From: Bradyrhizobium sp.
GTDB lineage: Bacteria > Pseudomonadota > Alphaproteobacteria > Rhizobiales > Xanthobacteraceae
DNA: 38,646 nt
NCBI RefSeq assembly: GCF_027307225.1
Contig: NZ_DAHUXJ010000159.1
Location: forward strand, 1-38,646
Direction of reading: 5' to 3'
The notes below the pieces were generated by a model, which was not told the origin of the DNA, ran no database searches, and saw only the letters and a program-made list of their open reading frames with translations. The position numbers were made by a program, and so were the translations under genes. Position 1 is the first letter of the stretch. Every line of letters begins with the position of its first letter. Of this stretch, positions 1 through 10,640 are shown in pieces.

Positions 1-1
1 T

Positions 2-139
2 TCCTATAGCGTGTTGTCGGCTGTGGGACGGCTGTCGCCGCAGGTCCTCCATCTGCACACCACGACCTACGATCCGAGCGTGCACTACCACCAGGTGCGT
101 GACAGCTGGTTCGGCGTTCGCACGCCGGACGGTCACTGA
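2..139 (+). CDS. TolC-family outer membrane efflux protein, C-terminal fragment
   Basis: The window opens inside a reading frame whose last 45 codons end in TGA at 137-139. The peptide contains VLSAVGRLSPQVL, then YDPSVHYHQVRDSWFG and ends RTPDGH. This matches the C-terminus typical of alphaproteobacterial TolC-like outer membrane channel proteins, where an AVGRLTA-like helix end is followed by YDP..HY..VRD.W.G.RTPDG. TolC proteins form the trimeric outer membrane duct of type I secretion and RND efflux systems. Only the extreme end is visible, so the start, signal peptide and coiled-coil domain lie outside the window. The family call rests on the tail motif alone. Confidence 0.8.
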   Translation, partial: SYSVLSAVGRLSPQVLHLHTTTYDPSVHYHQVRDSWFGVRTPDGH

Positions 140-489
140 TCTTCGTATCGTTTTGGCACGATCCGGCTCGGCTTGGAGCCAGCCGAGGCTGCTTGCCGCT
201 GCAGCGCCGGTGCGCCAAGGCCGCGCGCCGCGTTGCTTGCAATGATTTGTTGCCCTGACGTAGCGTTCTGTTGAGGCAGAGCGATTCGCGCCGGCGTTTG
301 GAATCTTGGCGGCGAAACGACGGTGCGGCGGCAGGACAAAGGTCTGTGCGATGCGTCGGGCTCCGTTTGTCTGGGGACAAGTAGGGTTGGCGCGGTGAAA
401 TTCCGAGCCTCTCCATCCGGAACCAGCAAATACCCGCCTCGCATGGTGTAAAAAGCGCTGCTGATGGCGTTGATGAGGTGGGATCGGAG
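140..489. other. Intergenic region between tolC-like and popZ-like genes
   Basis: About 350 bases without a convincing gene. A 103-codon open frame on the minus strand (444 down to 133) starts with ATG and overlaps the tolC-like stop by 7 nt. It has no Shine-Dalgarno, no recognisable domain, and only moderate GC at third codon positions compared with neighbouring genes, so I do not call it. The promoter of the downstream popZ-like gene should lie here, but I see no clear consensus boxes. Confidence 0.4.
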
Positions 490-1206
490 ATGACGCAGCC
501 TGCAAAGGTTCAGGAACCCTCGATGGAGGAGATTCTGGCGTCGATCCGGCGCATCATCGCCGACGATGAGGCCAAGCCGAACGCAGCCGAAAAAGCTCCG
601 CCCGCAAGCGCGCCTGCCGCGCCGCCGCCCGCTGCGGCCAAGCCGCTGGAGAAGCCCGCGCCTGCACCCGCCGCTGCGCCGCCGCCCGCGAAAGCCGCTG
701 CCCTGGCTCCAGCTCCGCCGCCCCCGCCATCGGCGTCCAATAGCCAGGACGATATCGACGCGCTCCTCAACGGCTTGGACGAGGCAACAACCCCGGAGGA
801 AATCCGCCCGGCGCAGACCGAGCCCGAGCCGGATGTTCTGGAACTCACCGACGAGATGGCGCTGCCCGAGCCGCTGCCTCAGCCTTCCTTCAAGAAGATC
901 GAGCCGCCGGACGATCTCGAATTCACCGAAGCGCCTCCCAAGGCGTCGCTGCGCGAACCGATGTTCGATCCGCCGCCAAGCCCGATGGATTCCCCGGCGA
1001 TCCTGTCGCGTTCCACCGTGTCAGCCGTGGAGTCGGCCTTCAACAGCCTGGCTCATACGGTGCTGAGCAACAATGCGCGGACCCTGGAAGACTTGGTCAA
1101 GGAAATGCTGCGGCCGATGCTGAAATCCTGGCTCGATGACAATCTGCCGGGGCTCGTGGAGCGCATCGTCAAGGCCGAAATCGAGCGGGTTTCCCGCGGA
1201 CGCTGA
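490..1206 (+). CDS. PopZ-like DUF2497 domain protein
   Basis: A 238-residue acidic, proline-rich protein with the two-ended layout of the PopZ (polar organising protein Z) family. The N-terminal helix motif is SMEEILASIRRIIADDE. A long low-complexity Pro/Ala/Glu linker (about residues 30-170) follows, then a conserved C-terminal helical block with LEDLVKEMLRPMLKSWLDD and LVERIVKAEIERV. In Caulobacter, PopZ self-assembles at the cell pole and anchors the ParB-parS centromere; pole organisation here is inferred from family. I chose ATG 490 because GGATCGGAG precedes it closely; an in-frame GTG at 478 would add four residues. The neighbour is valS. The linker evolves quickly, so the family call rests on the two ends. 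Confidence 0.85.
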   Translation: MTQPAKVQEPSMEEILASIRRIIADDEAKPNAAEKAPPASAPAAPPPAAAKPLEKPAPAPAAAPPPAKAAALAPAPPPPPSASNSQDDIDALLNGLDEATTPEEIRPAQTEPEPDVLELTDEMALPEPLPQPSFKKIEPPDDLEFTEAPPKASLREPMFDPPPSPMDSPAILSRSTVSAVESAFNSLAHTVLSNNARTLEDLVKEMLRPMLKSWLDDNLPGLVERIVKAEIERVSRGR

Positions 1207-1273
1207 CCTGTTCTGCGTGGATGGCCCGATTGCCGGCCGCCATTAAACCCTAGATCCAGCTTTATCTTCGCAT

Positions 1274-1318
1274 CCGGCCCGGCCGTCGTGGTTGACTTGA
1301 TGGGCCGGGGCGGCTTTT
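1274..1318 (+). terminator. Possible rho-independent terminator after popZ-like gene
   Basis: CCGGCCC (1274-1280) pairs with GGGCCGG (1302-1308) across a 21-nt loop. A short T run (1315-1318) follows a few bases later. The loop is long and the U tract short, so this is only a plausible terminator between the popZ-like gene and valS. Confidence 0.35.
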
Positions 1319-1422
1319 AAGGGCTTAAATTCCGACATTCGGCTTGCGGCTTTCGAGAACGCTTTCGCAAAGGTCGGAACTCACTCCGCAAGCCACATTC
1401 ACCTTTCCCGACCGCCACCGAC

Positions 1423-4293
<2,871 letters not shown>

Positions 4294-4309
4294 CGCCGAA
4301 AGCGGCAAG

Positions 4310-5062
4310 ATGAGAATTTTCCTGGCGGGCGCGACGGGCGTGATCGGGCGGCGGCTGGCGCGGCTGTTGCGTGACGCCCGGCTCGAGGTCACCGGCACCA
4401 CGCGGCATCCGGCCAAAACATCCTGGCTGCAAGCTATCGGCGTCACGCCGGTTGTTGTCGACATATTTGATGCCGATGCGGTGGTGCGAGCTGTCGCAGA
4501 GGCGCGGCCCGACGTGGTCATTCATCAGCTCACGGACTTGTCGAACGCACCGGGTACGCCGGGCTATGCAGCCGGACAGGAGGCCAACCGGCGTCTTCGT
4601 ATCGATGGGACACGCAATCTCGTTCAGGCCGCTGTCGCGGCGGGCGCAGGCCGCATCATCGCCCAGAGCATCGCCTTTGCTTACGCACCTGACGAAGGAA
4701 AGCGAGAGGAGAGCGACCCTCTCGATGTGGCGGCCGTGCCGCCACGCCGACTGACGGTTCAGGGTATTGTCGCGCTCGAGCGCGAAGCGTTGCAGACGCC
4801 AGGTATTGCCGGGGTGGTGCTCCGCTACGGTTATCTTTATGGACCGGGGACCTGGTACGACGCACCGCCAAAGCCGCCGTCGCTACACGTGGACGCTGCG
4901 GCTCATGCCGCACTATTGGCGCTCGACAAAGGCAGCGGCGCTTACAATGTCGCCAAGGAGGATGGCGCGGTATCTTCAGCGAGGGCCATCCGCGAATTGG
5001 GATTCGATCCCCACTTCCGGCTGCCAACGCGCCTTGCTCAGGAGCCGGCCGGCTTAGCCTGA
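4310..5062 (+). CDS. NAD(P)-dependent epimerase/dehydratase family protein (extended/atypical SDR)
   Basis: A 250-residue Rossmann-fold protein. The dinucleotide-binding motif GATGVIG is at residues 7-13 directly after the first beta strand, and a DIFDADAVVRAV stretch resembles the adenine-side acidic loop. The later block VVLRYGYLYGPGTWYD is typical of nucleoside-sugar epimerase-like SDRs. I do not see a clean YxxxK catalytic pair where extended SDRs normally carry it (the region reads SIAFAYAPDEGK), so the reaction is unknown and it may act as an atypical SDR or a binding protein. It starts 16 nt after valS. Its 3' end overlaps the convergent GH17 gene by 25 nt. Confidence 0.85.
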   Translation: MRIFLAGATGVIGRRLARLLRDARLEVTGTTRHPAKTSWLQAIGVTPVVVDIFDADAVVRAVAEARPDVVIHQLTDLSNAPGTPGYAAGQEANRRLRIDGTRNLVQAAVAAGAGRIIAQSIAFAYAPDEGKREESDPLDVAAVPPRRLTVQGIVALEREALQTPGIAGVVLRYGYLYGPGTWYDAPPKPPSLHVDAAAHAALLALDKGSGAYNVAKEDGAVSSARAIRELGFDPHFRLPTRLAQEPAGLA

Positions 5063-6756
5063 ACGATCCCTTCCTTGCTGCGGACGCCGTACAGCGACAG
5101 GGCCAGCAACATGTAAGCTGCCGAAGTCCACAGCGCTTGCCAGTTCTGAATGCCCTCGATGAAGATGATATAGGCGGCGCTGAACGCGAAAATTGCTGCA
5201 AACGACGTCTCGGCGATCGGGCGCGCGCCCGTCCGGCGATTGAGCCAGGCGAGTGTGAGCAGTGGCACCGCCGCCATCGTCACCGATGCAAACGGAAGAT
5301 CCTGCCAGCGCGGATCGAAGACCGAGCCCAGCGCTGCCCCTGTTGTGATCACGACAATCACCATCTGCACGATCCCAAGAATCAATGTCGGGAACGACTG
5401 GGTTCTGCTGCCGCGCGGTCCCATGAGCTCCAGAAATGCGGGCAGTGCGCGGCCCGACATCAAGGCGTTGGCGCACAAGATGGGGGCTGCGGCCGACGCC
5501 ACCAGCAGCGCGCCCCACCGGAGCCAGCCTCCGAACCCGTAGCTTTCAAACATCATCTTTTCGAACGCAACCCCCAGCAGCACGCCGGCGGCTGTCGCCG
5601 AGACGCTGACGGGGATCCACGAGGAAAGCTTCGACTTCCATGGCATGCCCCGCTGCCCGAACCAGGCGGCCGCGAAAATCAGAATTGCAAGGACGATCCC
5701 GCTGCCCATCAGCCGCTTCCATTGCGGGTAGTTGCTGATGGGAACGCCGGGCGGAAATTTCAGCGTCTTGTGATCTGCCAGAAACAGGCCCCAGTAACCG
5801 CCCACGGTGCCTTCCCAATACCTCTTCCAGGACGCATCAAATGCCTCGATCAGGTTGACGCGGAAATGGTCGCGCTTGGCGACATCACGGATTTCCGAGA
5901 TCACGCGGGCCTGATTGATCCGTGAGGGAAGGGCGCCTTCGCGCATGCGCCCCATGCTTGGCCAGCCGGTTTCGCCGATCAGCACTTCCTTGCCGGGGAA
6001 AGCGGCGGCTACTTGCTTATGTATCGCCGCGACCTTCGCTGCTGCATCTTCAGCCCGCGTCGGGATGTTGTCCCAATAAGGAAGGACATGAATCGTGACG
6101 AAATCCACGGCGTCCTGGATATCGCGATAGCGCAGCCAATATTCCCAGGTATCGGCATAAGTCACGGGCACATTGACGCGCGCTTTCACGGTCAGGAGCA
6201 GCTCCCGCAAATCCGATGGCGTCATGTCCCCGTGCAGCAGCACCTCATTGCCGACAACGAGCGCGGCGACGGTGTCAGGGTATTTATGAGAAAGTGCAAC
6301 TGCAGTGTCGATAAGCTTCGCATTCTTGACGCGGTTGTTTCCAATCCAGATTCCGAGGAGAACTTTCAACCCGGTTTGCGAAGCCATTTCAGGTACCTTG
6401 TCCAGCCCATTGTCGACGGAATAGGTGCGGACGCAGCGGGATATGCCGGCGACCAGAACCAGATCTTCACGGATCTGCTCCGCGCTCACTTCCAGGTCGG
6501 GATCGCGCGGCGATTGGTTGTCCCGGAACGGTGCATAGGAAATGCATTCGAGCTTGGCGTCGGCATCGACAGGCGCGCGCGCCAGCGTGACCGGCTTGGC
6601 AAGCCACCACCAAACCGAAGCGATGATCGTCAAGGAGATGAGGAGTAGCGCCAATGGCGCGCGAACGGAAATTGGTTCTATCCTCCGCAAGGCAAGAGCT
6701 CTGATTCCGAAGTTCGTCAGTGATCGCAGCACCTCTGATGCCAACTTCGGAATCAA
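5038..6756 (-). CDS. Membrane-anchored GH17 beta-glucan glucosyltransferase-like protein (NdvC-like)
   Basis: A frame of up to 572 codons. It has one N-terminal membrane segment (ALLLISLTIIASVWWW), then a GH17-type domain: FTIHVLPYWDN is preceded by GNEVLLHGD with the presumed acid/base Glu171, and IGETGWPSMG follows with the presumed nucleophile Glu262. After about residue 345 come six to eight hydrophobic segments. The size (~62 kDa) and topology match what I recall of Bradyrhizobium NdvC, implicated in beta-(1,3),(1,6)-glucan synthesis; the exact role here is inferred. The start is uncertain. The longest frame opens at a TTG (6756) inside a palindromic repeat, so the first ~20 residues would be repeat-derived. 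A clean GGAGG (6682-6686) sits 9 nt before an ATT codon at 6672, just before the membrane segment, with no ATG, GTG or TTG at that spacing. It is divergent from the GH1 gene. Confidence 0.85.
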   Translation of the reverse strand: MIPKLASEVLRSLTNFGIRALALRRIEPISVRAPLALLLISLTIIASVWWWLAKPVTLARAPVDADAKLECISYAPFRDNQSPRDPDLEVSAEQIREDLVLVAGISRCVRTYSVDNGLDKVPEMASQTGLKVLLGIWIGNNRVKNAKLIDTAVALSHKYPDTVAALVVGNEVLLHGDMTPSDLRELLLTVKARVNVPVTYADTWEYWLRYRDIQDAVDFVTIHVLPYWDNIPTRAEDAAAKVAAIHKQVAAAFPGKEVLIGETGWPSMGRMREGALPSRINQARVISEIRDVAKRDHFRVNLIEAFDASWKRYWEGTVGGYWGLFLADHKTLKFPPGVPISNYPQWKRLMGSGIVLAILIFAAAWFGQRGMPWKSKLSSWIPVSVSATAAGVLLGVAFEKMMFESYGFGGWLRWGALLVASAAAPILCANALMSGRALPAFLELMGPRGSRTQSFPTLILGIVQMVIVVITTGAALGSVFDPRWQDLPFASVTMAAVPLLTLAWLNRRTGARPIAETSFAAIFAFSAAYIIFIEGIQNWQALWTSAAYMLLALSLYGVRSKEGIVQAKPAGS

Positions 6757-6766
6757 AGGAGCTCTA
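6694..6766 (-). repeat. Type 2 palindromic hairpin element, copy 1
   Basis: A 73-bp imperfect palindrome: outer arms AGAGCTC/GAGCTCT, inner arms TGATTCCGAAGTT and AACTTCGGAATCA. On the minus strand it reads TAGAGCTCCTTTGATTCC, so only one arm carries the CTTT insert between outer and inner stem. It matches 22928-23000 and 26197-26270 in sequence, bulge side and part of the loop. It overlaps the 5' end of the GH17 frame. Confidence 0.9.
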
Positions 6767-6781
6767 GCTACTAATGGCTTT

Positions 6782-6857
6782 TAGTGCGGTTTTGAATTTG
6801 AAGTTCCTATAACGAAATCGCAACCAAACCGATAGGAACTTCAAATTCCTCGCACTA
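6782..6857 (-). repeat. Type 1 palindromic hairpin element, copy 1
   Basis: A 76-bp palindrome: outer arms TAGTGCG/CGCACTA, inner arms AATTTGAAGTTCCTAT and ATAGGAACTTCAAATT, with unequal unpaired bases at the junction. On the minus strand it precedes the type 2 copy after a 15-nt linker, the same order as at the two liv loci. It lies between the divergent GH17 and GH1 genes. Confidence 0.9.
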
Positions 6858-6910
6858 TCGATTATGGTCCTGCCGTCCGTGCGTTCAGTGGGTCGAACGC
6901 AACACCAGGT

Positions 6911-6933
6911 GGTGATAGCAGCATGTTATCACC
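6911..6933. promoter_or_regulatory. Inverted repeat upstream of the GH1 gene (possible operator)
   Basis: GGTGATA (6911-6917) and TATCACC (6927-6933) form a 7-bp dyad with a 9-nt centre, 35 nt before the GH1 start codon. It could be an operator for a sugar-responsive regulator or a leader hairpin; nothing else identifies the regulator. Confidence 0.35.
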
Positions 6934-6968
6934 AATAAAGGGCGCCCCGTTCAACAACAAGTGACGTG

Positions 6969-8447
6969 ATGCGATTCAAAGGATTTTCCCGGCGGCGGTT
7001 TGCTAAAATTGCAGCCTGGTCGGCTCTTGGAATTTCGACCAAACCCGTTCTAGCTGCCGAGGGCGCCGCAAATGCGGCGACCAGATTTTCGAAGAGCGCG
7101 CTTTCCAATTTTCCGCACAACTTTCGGTGGGGCACGGCGACATCGGCCTATCAAATCGAGGGGGCGGTCAACGAAGACGGTCGGGGTGCTTCGATCTGGG
7201 ATCGCTTCGTTCGCCTGAACGATAAAATCATCGATCAAAGCACGGCTGACGTCGCGAACGACCATTATCATCGCTACAAGGAAGATGTTCAGCTCATCAA
7301 GAAGCTTGGCGCGAAGGCTTACCGGTTTTCGATCGCCTGGCCGCGCATATTTCCGGAAGGGACCGGAGCGGCCAATCCCAAGGGCCTTGATTTCTACAGC
7401 CGACTTGTGGACGAACTGCTGGCCAATGGCATCGAGCCGTTTGCCACGCTGTATCATTGGGATCTTCCGCAAGCGCTTCAGGATCGCCATGGCGGCTGGC
7501 AGTCGCGCGACACGTCGAAAGCGTTTGCGGACTACGCGGGATACGTCACCGGGAGCATCAGCGACCGGGTCAAGTCGATCTTCACGATCAACGAATGCGC
7601 GAGGCTTGTGCAGGCCGGCTTTGGCATGGGTATCGATGCGCCGGGTCTCAACCTGCCACAGAAGGAAATCAATCAGGTTCGTCACCACGTGGCGCTCGGT
7701 CACGGCCTTGCTGTTCAGGCCATCCGTGCGCACGCGCGAAAGGGCACGAGGGTCGGTCCGGCCGAGAACATGGAGATCTGCGTTCCGGCAATCGAGACGC
7801 CTGCCAATGTGCGGGCGGCGGAAATCGCGACGCGCGAATTCAATGCCGGCTACCTCACCGCGATCCTCGAAGGTAAATATACCGAAGGTTTCCTGGCCTA
7901 TGCGGGCGCCAACGCGCCGAAGTTCACGGCGGAAGATCTCAAGGCGATTTCCTCACCGATCGATTTCGTCGGCCTCAACGTCTACATGCCCAACCAATAT
8001 GTCATCGCCGGCGAAAACGGCGAAGGCTTTTTCCCGCTCCCGTTCGCTGCGACCTATCCCCACATGGATTCGAACTGGCTGAGAATTGGTCCTGAGGCGA
8101 TGTACTGGGCGCCGCGTCACGTCGCCAAGCTCTGGAATGTGAAGTCGATCTATATCACCGAGAACGGCACGTCCGCGGCGGATCAGGCAGGTGCGGACGG
8201 CAAGATTTACGACGTCGATCGCATCATGTACTTGCGCAACTATCTGACACAGCTCCATCGGGCGACTTCGGAAGGGATTCCGGTGCGGGGCTATTTCGTA
8301 TGGAGCTTGATGGATAACTTCGAATGGTCGGACGGCTACGAGAAGCGGTTCGGGCTTTACCATGTCGACTTCAAGACCCAGCGCCGGACGCCAAAGCTCT
8401 CGGCGTCGTTCTATCGCGAGGTCATCAAGCGCAATTTAGTGGTTTGA
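6969..8447 (+). CDS. Tat-exported GH1 beta-glucosidase
   Basis: A 492-residue family 1 glycoside hydrolase. The N-terminus has a twin-arginine motif SRRRFAK (residues 7-13) followed by a hydrophobic stretch and an A-rich cleavage region, predicting folded export to the periplasm, unlike the mostly cytoplasmic GH1 enzymes. The GH1 opening FRWGTATSAYQIEGA, HWDLPQAL and the nucleophile motif YITENGTS (Glu398) are present. The acid/base segment reads TINECARL (Glu209), so the usual Pro after the Glu in TxNEP is Cys. The C-terminal SLMDNFEWSDGYEKRFGLY is typical. An in-frame GTG lies immediately before the chosen ATG. It is divergent from the GH17 glucan gene, which suggests a joint role in glucan processing (inference). 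The 3' end overlaps the convergent glycosylase gene. Confidence 0.93.
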   Translation: MRFKGFSRRRFAKIAAWSALGISTKPVLAAEGAANAATRFSKSALSNFPHNFRWGTATSAYQIEGAVNEDGRGASIWDRFVRLNDKIIDQSTADVANDHYHRYKEDVQLIKKLGAKAYRFSIAWPRIFPEGTGAANPKGLDFYSRLVDELLANGIEPFATLYHWDLPQALQDRHGGWQSRDTSKAFADYAGYVTGSISDRVKSIFTINECARLVQAGFGMGIDAPGLNLPQKEINQVRHHVALGHGLAVQAIRAHARKGTRVGPAENMEICVPAIETPANVRAAEIATREFNAGYLTAILEGKYTEGFLAYAGANAPKFTAEDLKAISSPIDFVGLNVYMPNQYVIAGENGEGFFPLPFAATYPHMDSNWLRIGPEAMYWAPRHVAKLWNVKSIYITENGTSAADQAGADGKIYDVDRIMYLRNYLTQLHRATSEGIPVRGYFVWSLMDNFEWSDGYEKRFGLYHVDFKTQRRTPKLSASFYREVIKRNLVV

Positions 8448-9063
8448 GCCGCGGGGGTCCCAAATCGGTAAACGGCTTTGAGAGGAACTTGGAGCCTCTC
8501 AGACCGTACCGCCAGGGCAGGTCGATCGCCTTGGTGAGTCCGATCCGAATGCCTGTGACGATTTCGGGCTTCGTCTTGCGCGCGTAAAGCTCGATCGGGG
8601 GCGCGTCGAGTGGAAGCCCACCATGGGCCTTGGTGATGCCGAGCGCTTCCGTGAGCTTCCCGGGGCCCGAGCAAAGCGAACGCTCATCCTGGAGGCCGCG
8701 CCGGCGTCGCATCGCCGCTACGCCGTGGGTCGGTTGCAGCGCCCGGATCAGGACAGCGCTCGCCGATCCCGCTTGTTCGCAGACGAAATTCACGCACCAG
8801 TGGATGCCGTAGGAGCGATAGACGTAGGTAAAACCTGGGGGACCGAACATGACGGCGTTGCGCGGCGTCGGTCCCCGGTAGGAATGCGCCGCGGGGTCGG
8901 TGTGGTGATAGGCTTCAACCTCCACAATGATCCCGCCGACGCCATCGACCAATAGCGTCGCGCCGATCAGGTCGGGGGCGACCTCGTGGACGCTGCGGTT
9001 AAAGAACGCCTTCCGGAGCAATTTGCCGGGTTTCGGAATGGTTCTAGCCGAGTTTTGGAGCAT
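8425..9063 (-). CDS. DNA-3-methyladenine glycosylase (Mpg/AAG family)
   Basis: A protein of about 212 residues with the hallmarks of the alkyladenine DNA glycosylase family, which excises alkylated and deaminated purines by base flipping. It contains FFNRSVHEVAPDLIGATLL, then IIVEVEAYHHTDPAAHSY with the catalytic Glu in the VEAY motif. NAVMFGPPGFTYVYRSYG and CSGPGKLTEALGI follow, the conserved DNA-intercalating and pocket segments of the family. The length is normal for bacterial members. Start choice is uncertain: ATG 9063 gives a family-like length, whereas an in-frame GTG at 9120 adds 19 residues, and neither has a good Shine-Dalgarno. The stop overlaps the end of the convergent GH1 gene by 23 nt, and the 5' end is divergent from lipA. 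Confidence 0.95.
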   Translation of the reverse strand: MLQNSARTIPKPGKLLRKAFFNRSVHEVAPDLIGATLLVDGVGGIIVEVEAYHHTDPAAHSYRGPTPRNAVMFGPPGFTYVYRSYGIHWCVNFVCEQAGSASAVLIRALQPTHGVAAMRRRRGLQDERSLCSGPGKLTEALGITKAHGGLPLDAPPIELYARKTKPEIVTGIRIGLTKAIDLPWRYGLRGSKFLSKPFTDLGPPRLKPLNCA

Positions 9064-9158
9064 GGCCGGGTAATAGGCGCTAGTGGCGGCCAAATCGAGC
9101 GGTTGCGGTTCTTGGTCCACCGGATTAGCTAGATCATTGAGGAAAGTTACGGATTCCC

Positions 9159-10118
9159 ATGGTCGTGATCGTCGATACCGTCTCTGCCACGCCGGTGCGC
9201 CCGCGCCACCCGGAAAAGGTGAACCGGCCGGATGCGCTGTCGCCGCCGAAGCCGGACTGGATTCGCGTCCGTGCCCCGACCACGCGCGGATATGCCGATA
9301 CCCGCAACATCGTGAAGGAAAACGGCCTCGTCACGGTCTGCGAGGAGGCGGGTTGCCCGAACATCGGTGAGTGCTGGGACAAGAAGCACGCCACCTTCAT
9401 GATCATGGGTGACACCTGTACGAGGGCCTGCGCGTTCTGCAACGTCAAGACGGGCATACCGGGAGCGCTGGACGCCAACGAGCCGGAATACGTGGCCGAG
9501 GCCACTTTCAAGCTTGGGCTGAAGCATGTGGTGGTCACCTCCGTCGATCGCGACGACCTTGCCGACGGCGGCGGTGAGCATTTTGCCCGGACCATTCGCG
9601 CCATCCGCGCGCGCTGTCCGCAAACCACCATCGAAATTCTCACCCCCGATTTCCTGCGCAAGGATGGCGCGCTCGATGTGGTGGCAGCGGCCAAGCCCGA
9701 CGTGTTCAACCACAATCTGGAGACAGTGCCGTCGCGGTACCTCAACGTGCGGCCCGGTGCGCGCTATTTCCATTCCATCCGCCTGCTACAACGGGTGAAG
9801 GAGATCAATCCGACCATCTTCACCAAATCCGGCATCATGGTGGGGCTGGGCGAAGAGCGCCACGAGGTGTTGCAGGTGATGGACGACCTTCGCTCGGCTG
9901 ACGTCGACTTTCTCACCATCGGGCAATATCTGCAGCCGACGCGCAAGCATCACGCGGTCATGCGTTATGTGCCGCCGGACGAATTCGCGGGCTATGAGAA
10001 GGTCGCGTACACCAAGGGGTTCCTGATGGTGTCGGCGAGCCCGCTGACCCGTTCGTCGCATCACGCAGGCGAAGACTTCGCGAGGCTGCAGGCGGCGCGC
10101 GCGGCGATAGCCCGGTAG
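9159..10118 (+). CDS. lipA: Lipoyl synthase
   Basis: A 319-residue radical SAM enzyme that inserts two sulfurs into protein-bound octanoyl chains to make lipoyl groups for pyruvate and 2-oxoglutarate dehydrogenases and the glycine cleavage system. Both iron-sulfur sites are visible: the auxiliary cluster cysteines at 61, 66 and 72 (CEEAGCPNIGEC, Cx4Cx5C) and the radical SAM cysteines at 87, 91 and 94 (CTRACAFC). The RSSHHA-type C-terminal motif is present as RSSHHAGEDF. A GAGGAAAG lies upstream of the ATG. The COQ10-like gene follows after 4 nt, an arrangement I associate with alphaproteobacteria. Confidence 0.98.
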   Translation: MVVIVDTVSATPVRPRHPEKVNRPDALSPPKPDWIRVRAPTTRGYADTRNIVKENGLVTVCEEAGCPNIGECWDKKHATFMIMGDTCTRACAFCNVKTGIPGALDANEPEYVAEATFKLGLKHVVVTSVDRDDLADGGGEHFARTIRAIRARCPQTTIEILTPDFLRKDGALDVVAAAKPDVFNHNLETVPSRYLNVRPGARYFHSIRLLQRVKEINPTIFTKSGIMVGLGEERHEVLQVMDDLRSADVDFLTIGQYLQPTRKHHAVMRYVPPDEFAGYEKVAYTKGFLMVSASPLTRSSHHAGEDFARLQAARAAIAR

Positions 10119-10122
10119 GGCG

Positions 10123-10578
10123 ATGCCCCGCTTTTCCAACCAACGCCGGGTGCAGCACAAGGCGTCGGAAATGTTCGACCTCGTCGCCGATGTCGATCGC
10201 TATCCCGAGTTCGTGCCGCTCTGCCAGTCGCTGAAAGTCCGGCAACGTACGCCAAAGCCTGACGGCACCGAAGTTATCGTGGCCGACATGACGGTGTCCT
10301 TCAAGCTCGTGAAAGAGATGTTTACGAGCGAGGTGACGCTCGATCCTGCCAGCCGGAAGATTACCGTTCGCTATCTGCGCGGGCCGTTCTCCAACATGGA
10401 AAATCGCTGGACCTTCGAATCCAAGGGCGATGACGCCTGCGACGTCGGTTTCTTCATCACCTATGAATTCAAGAGCCGGATGCTCGCGCTGTTGATGGGA
10501 TCGGTGTTCGATGCGGCGTTTGCGCGGTTTTCGGCTGCCTTCGAGAAGCGCGCCGACGCGGTGTATGGAAAGGCTTGA
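10123..10578 (+). CDS. COQ10/RatA-like START-domain (polyketide cyclase) protein
   Basis: A 151-residue SRPBCC/START-fold protein with MFDLVADVDRYPEFVPLC near the N-terminus and VTVRYLRGPF-like strands (ITVRYLRGPFSNMENRWTF) in the second half. It ends in a long helix with LLMGSVFDAAFARFSAAFEKRA. This is the pattern of mitochondrial COQ10 and its bacterial homologues, which bind ubiquinone; E. coli RatA belongs to the same family and was named a toxin. A ubiquinone-chaperone role is the likelier inference here. Translation is probably coupled to lipA (4-nt gap). It ends 62 nt before the convergent amidase gene. Confidence 0.92.
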   Translation: MPRFSNQRRVQHKASEMFDLVADVDRYPEFVPLCQSLKVRQRTPKPDGTEVIVADMTVSFKLVKEMFTSEVTLDPASRKITVRYLRGPFSNMENRWTFESKGDDACDVGFFITYEFKSRMLALLMGSVFDAAFARFSAAFEKRADAVYGKA

Positions 10579-10640
10579 TGGCGTGGAGTGTGCCTCTGCC
10601 GGTGTTCACGGGCCTTCGCCGCCCAAACATTGTCGTCAGG

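Noticed and set aside
133..444. 103-codon minus-strand frame downstream of the tolC-like gene
   Set aside because: No Shine-Dalgarno, no domain and weak codon bias; possible but not supported.
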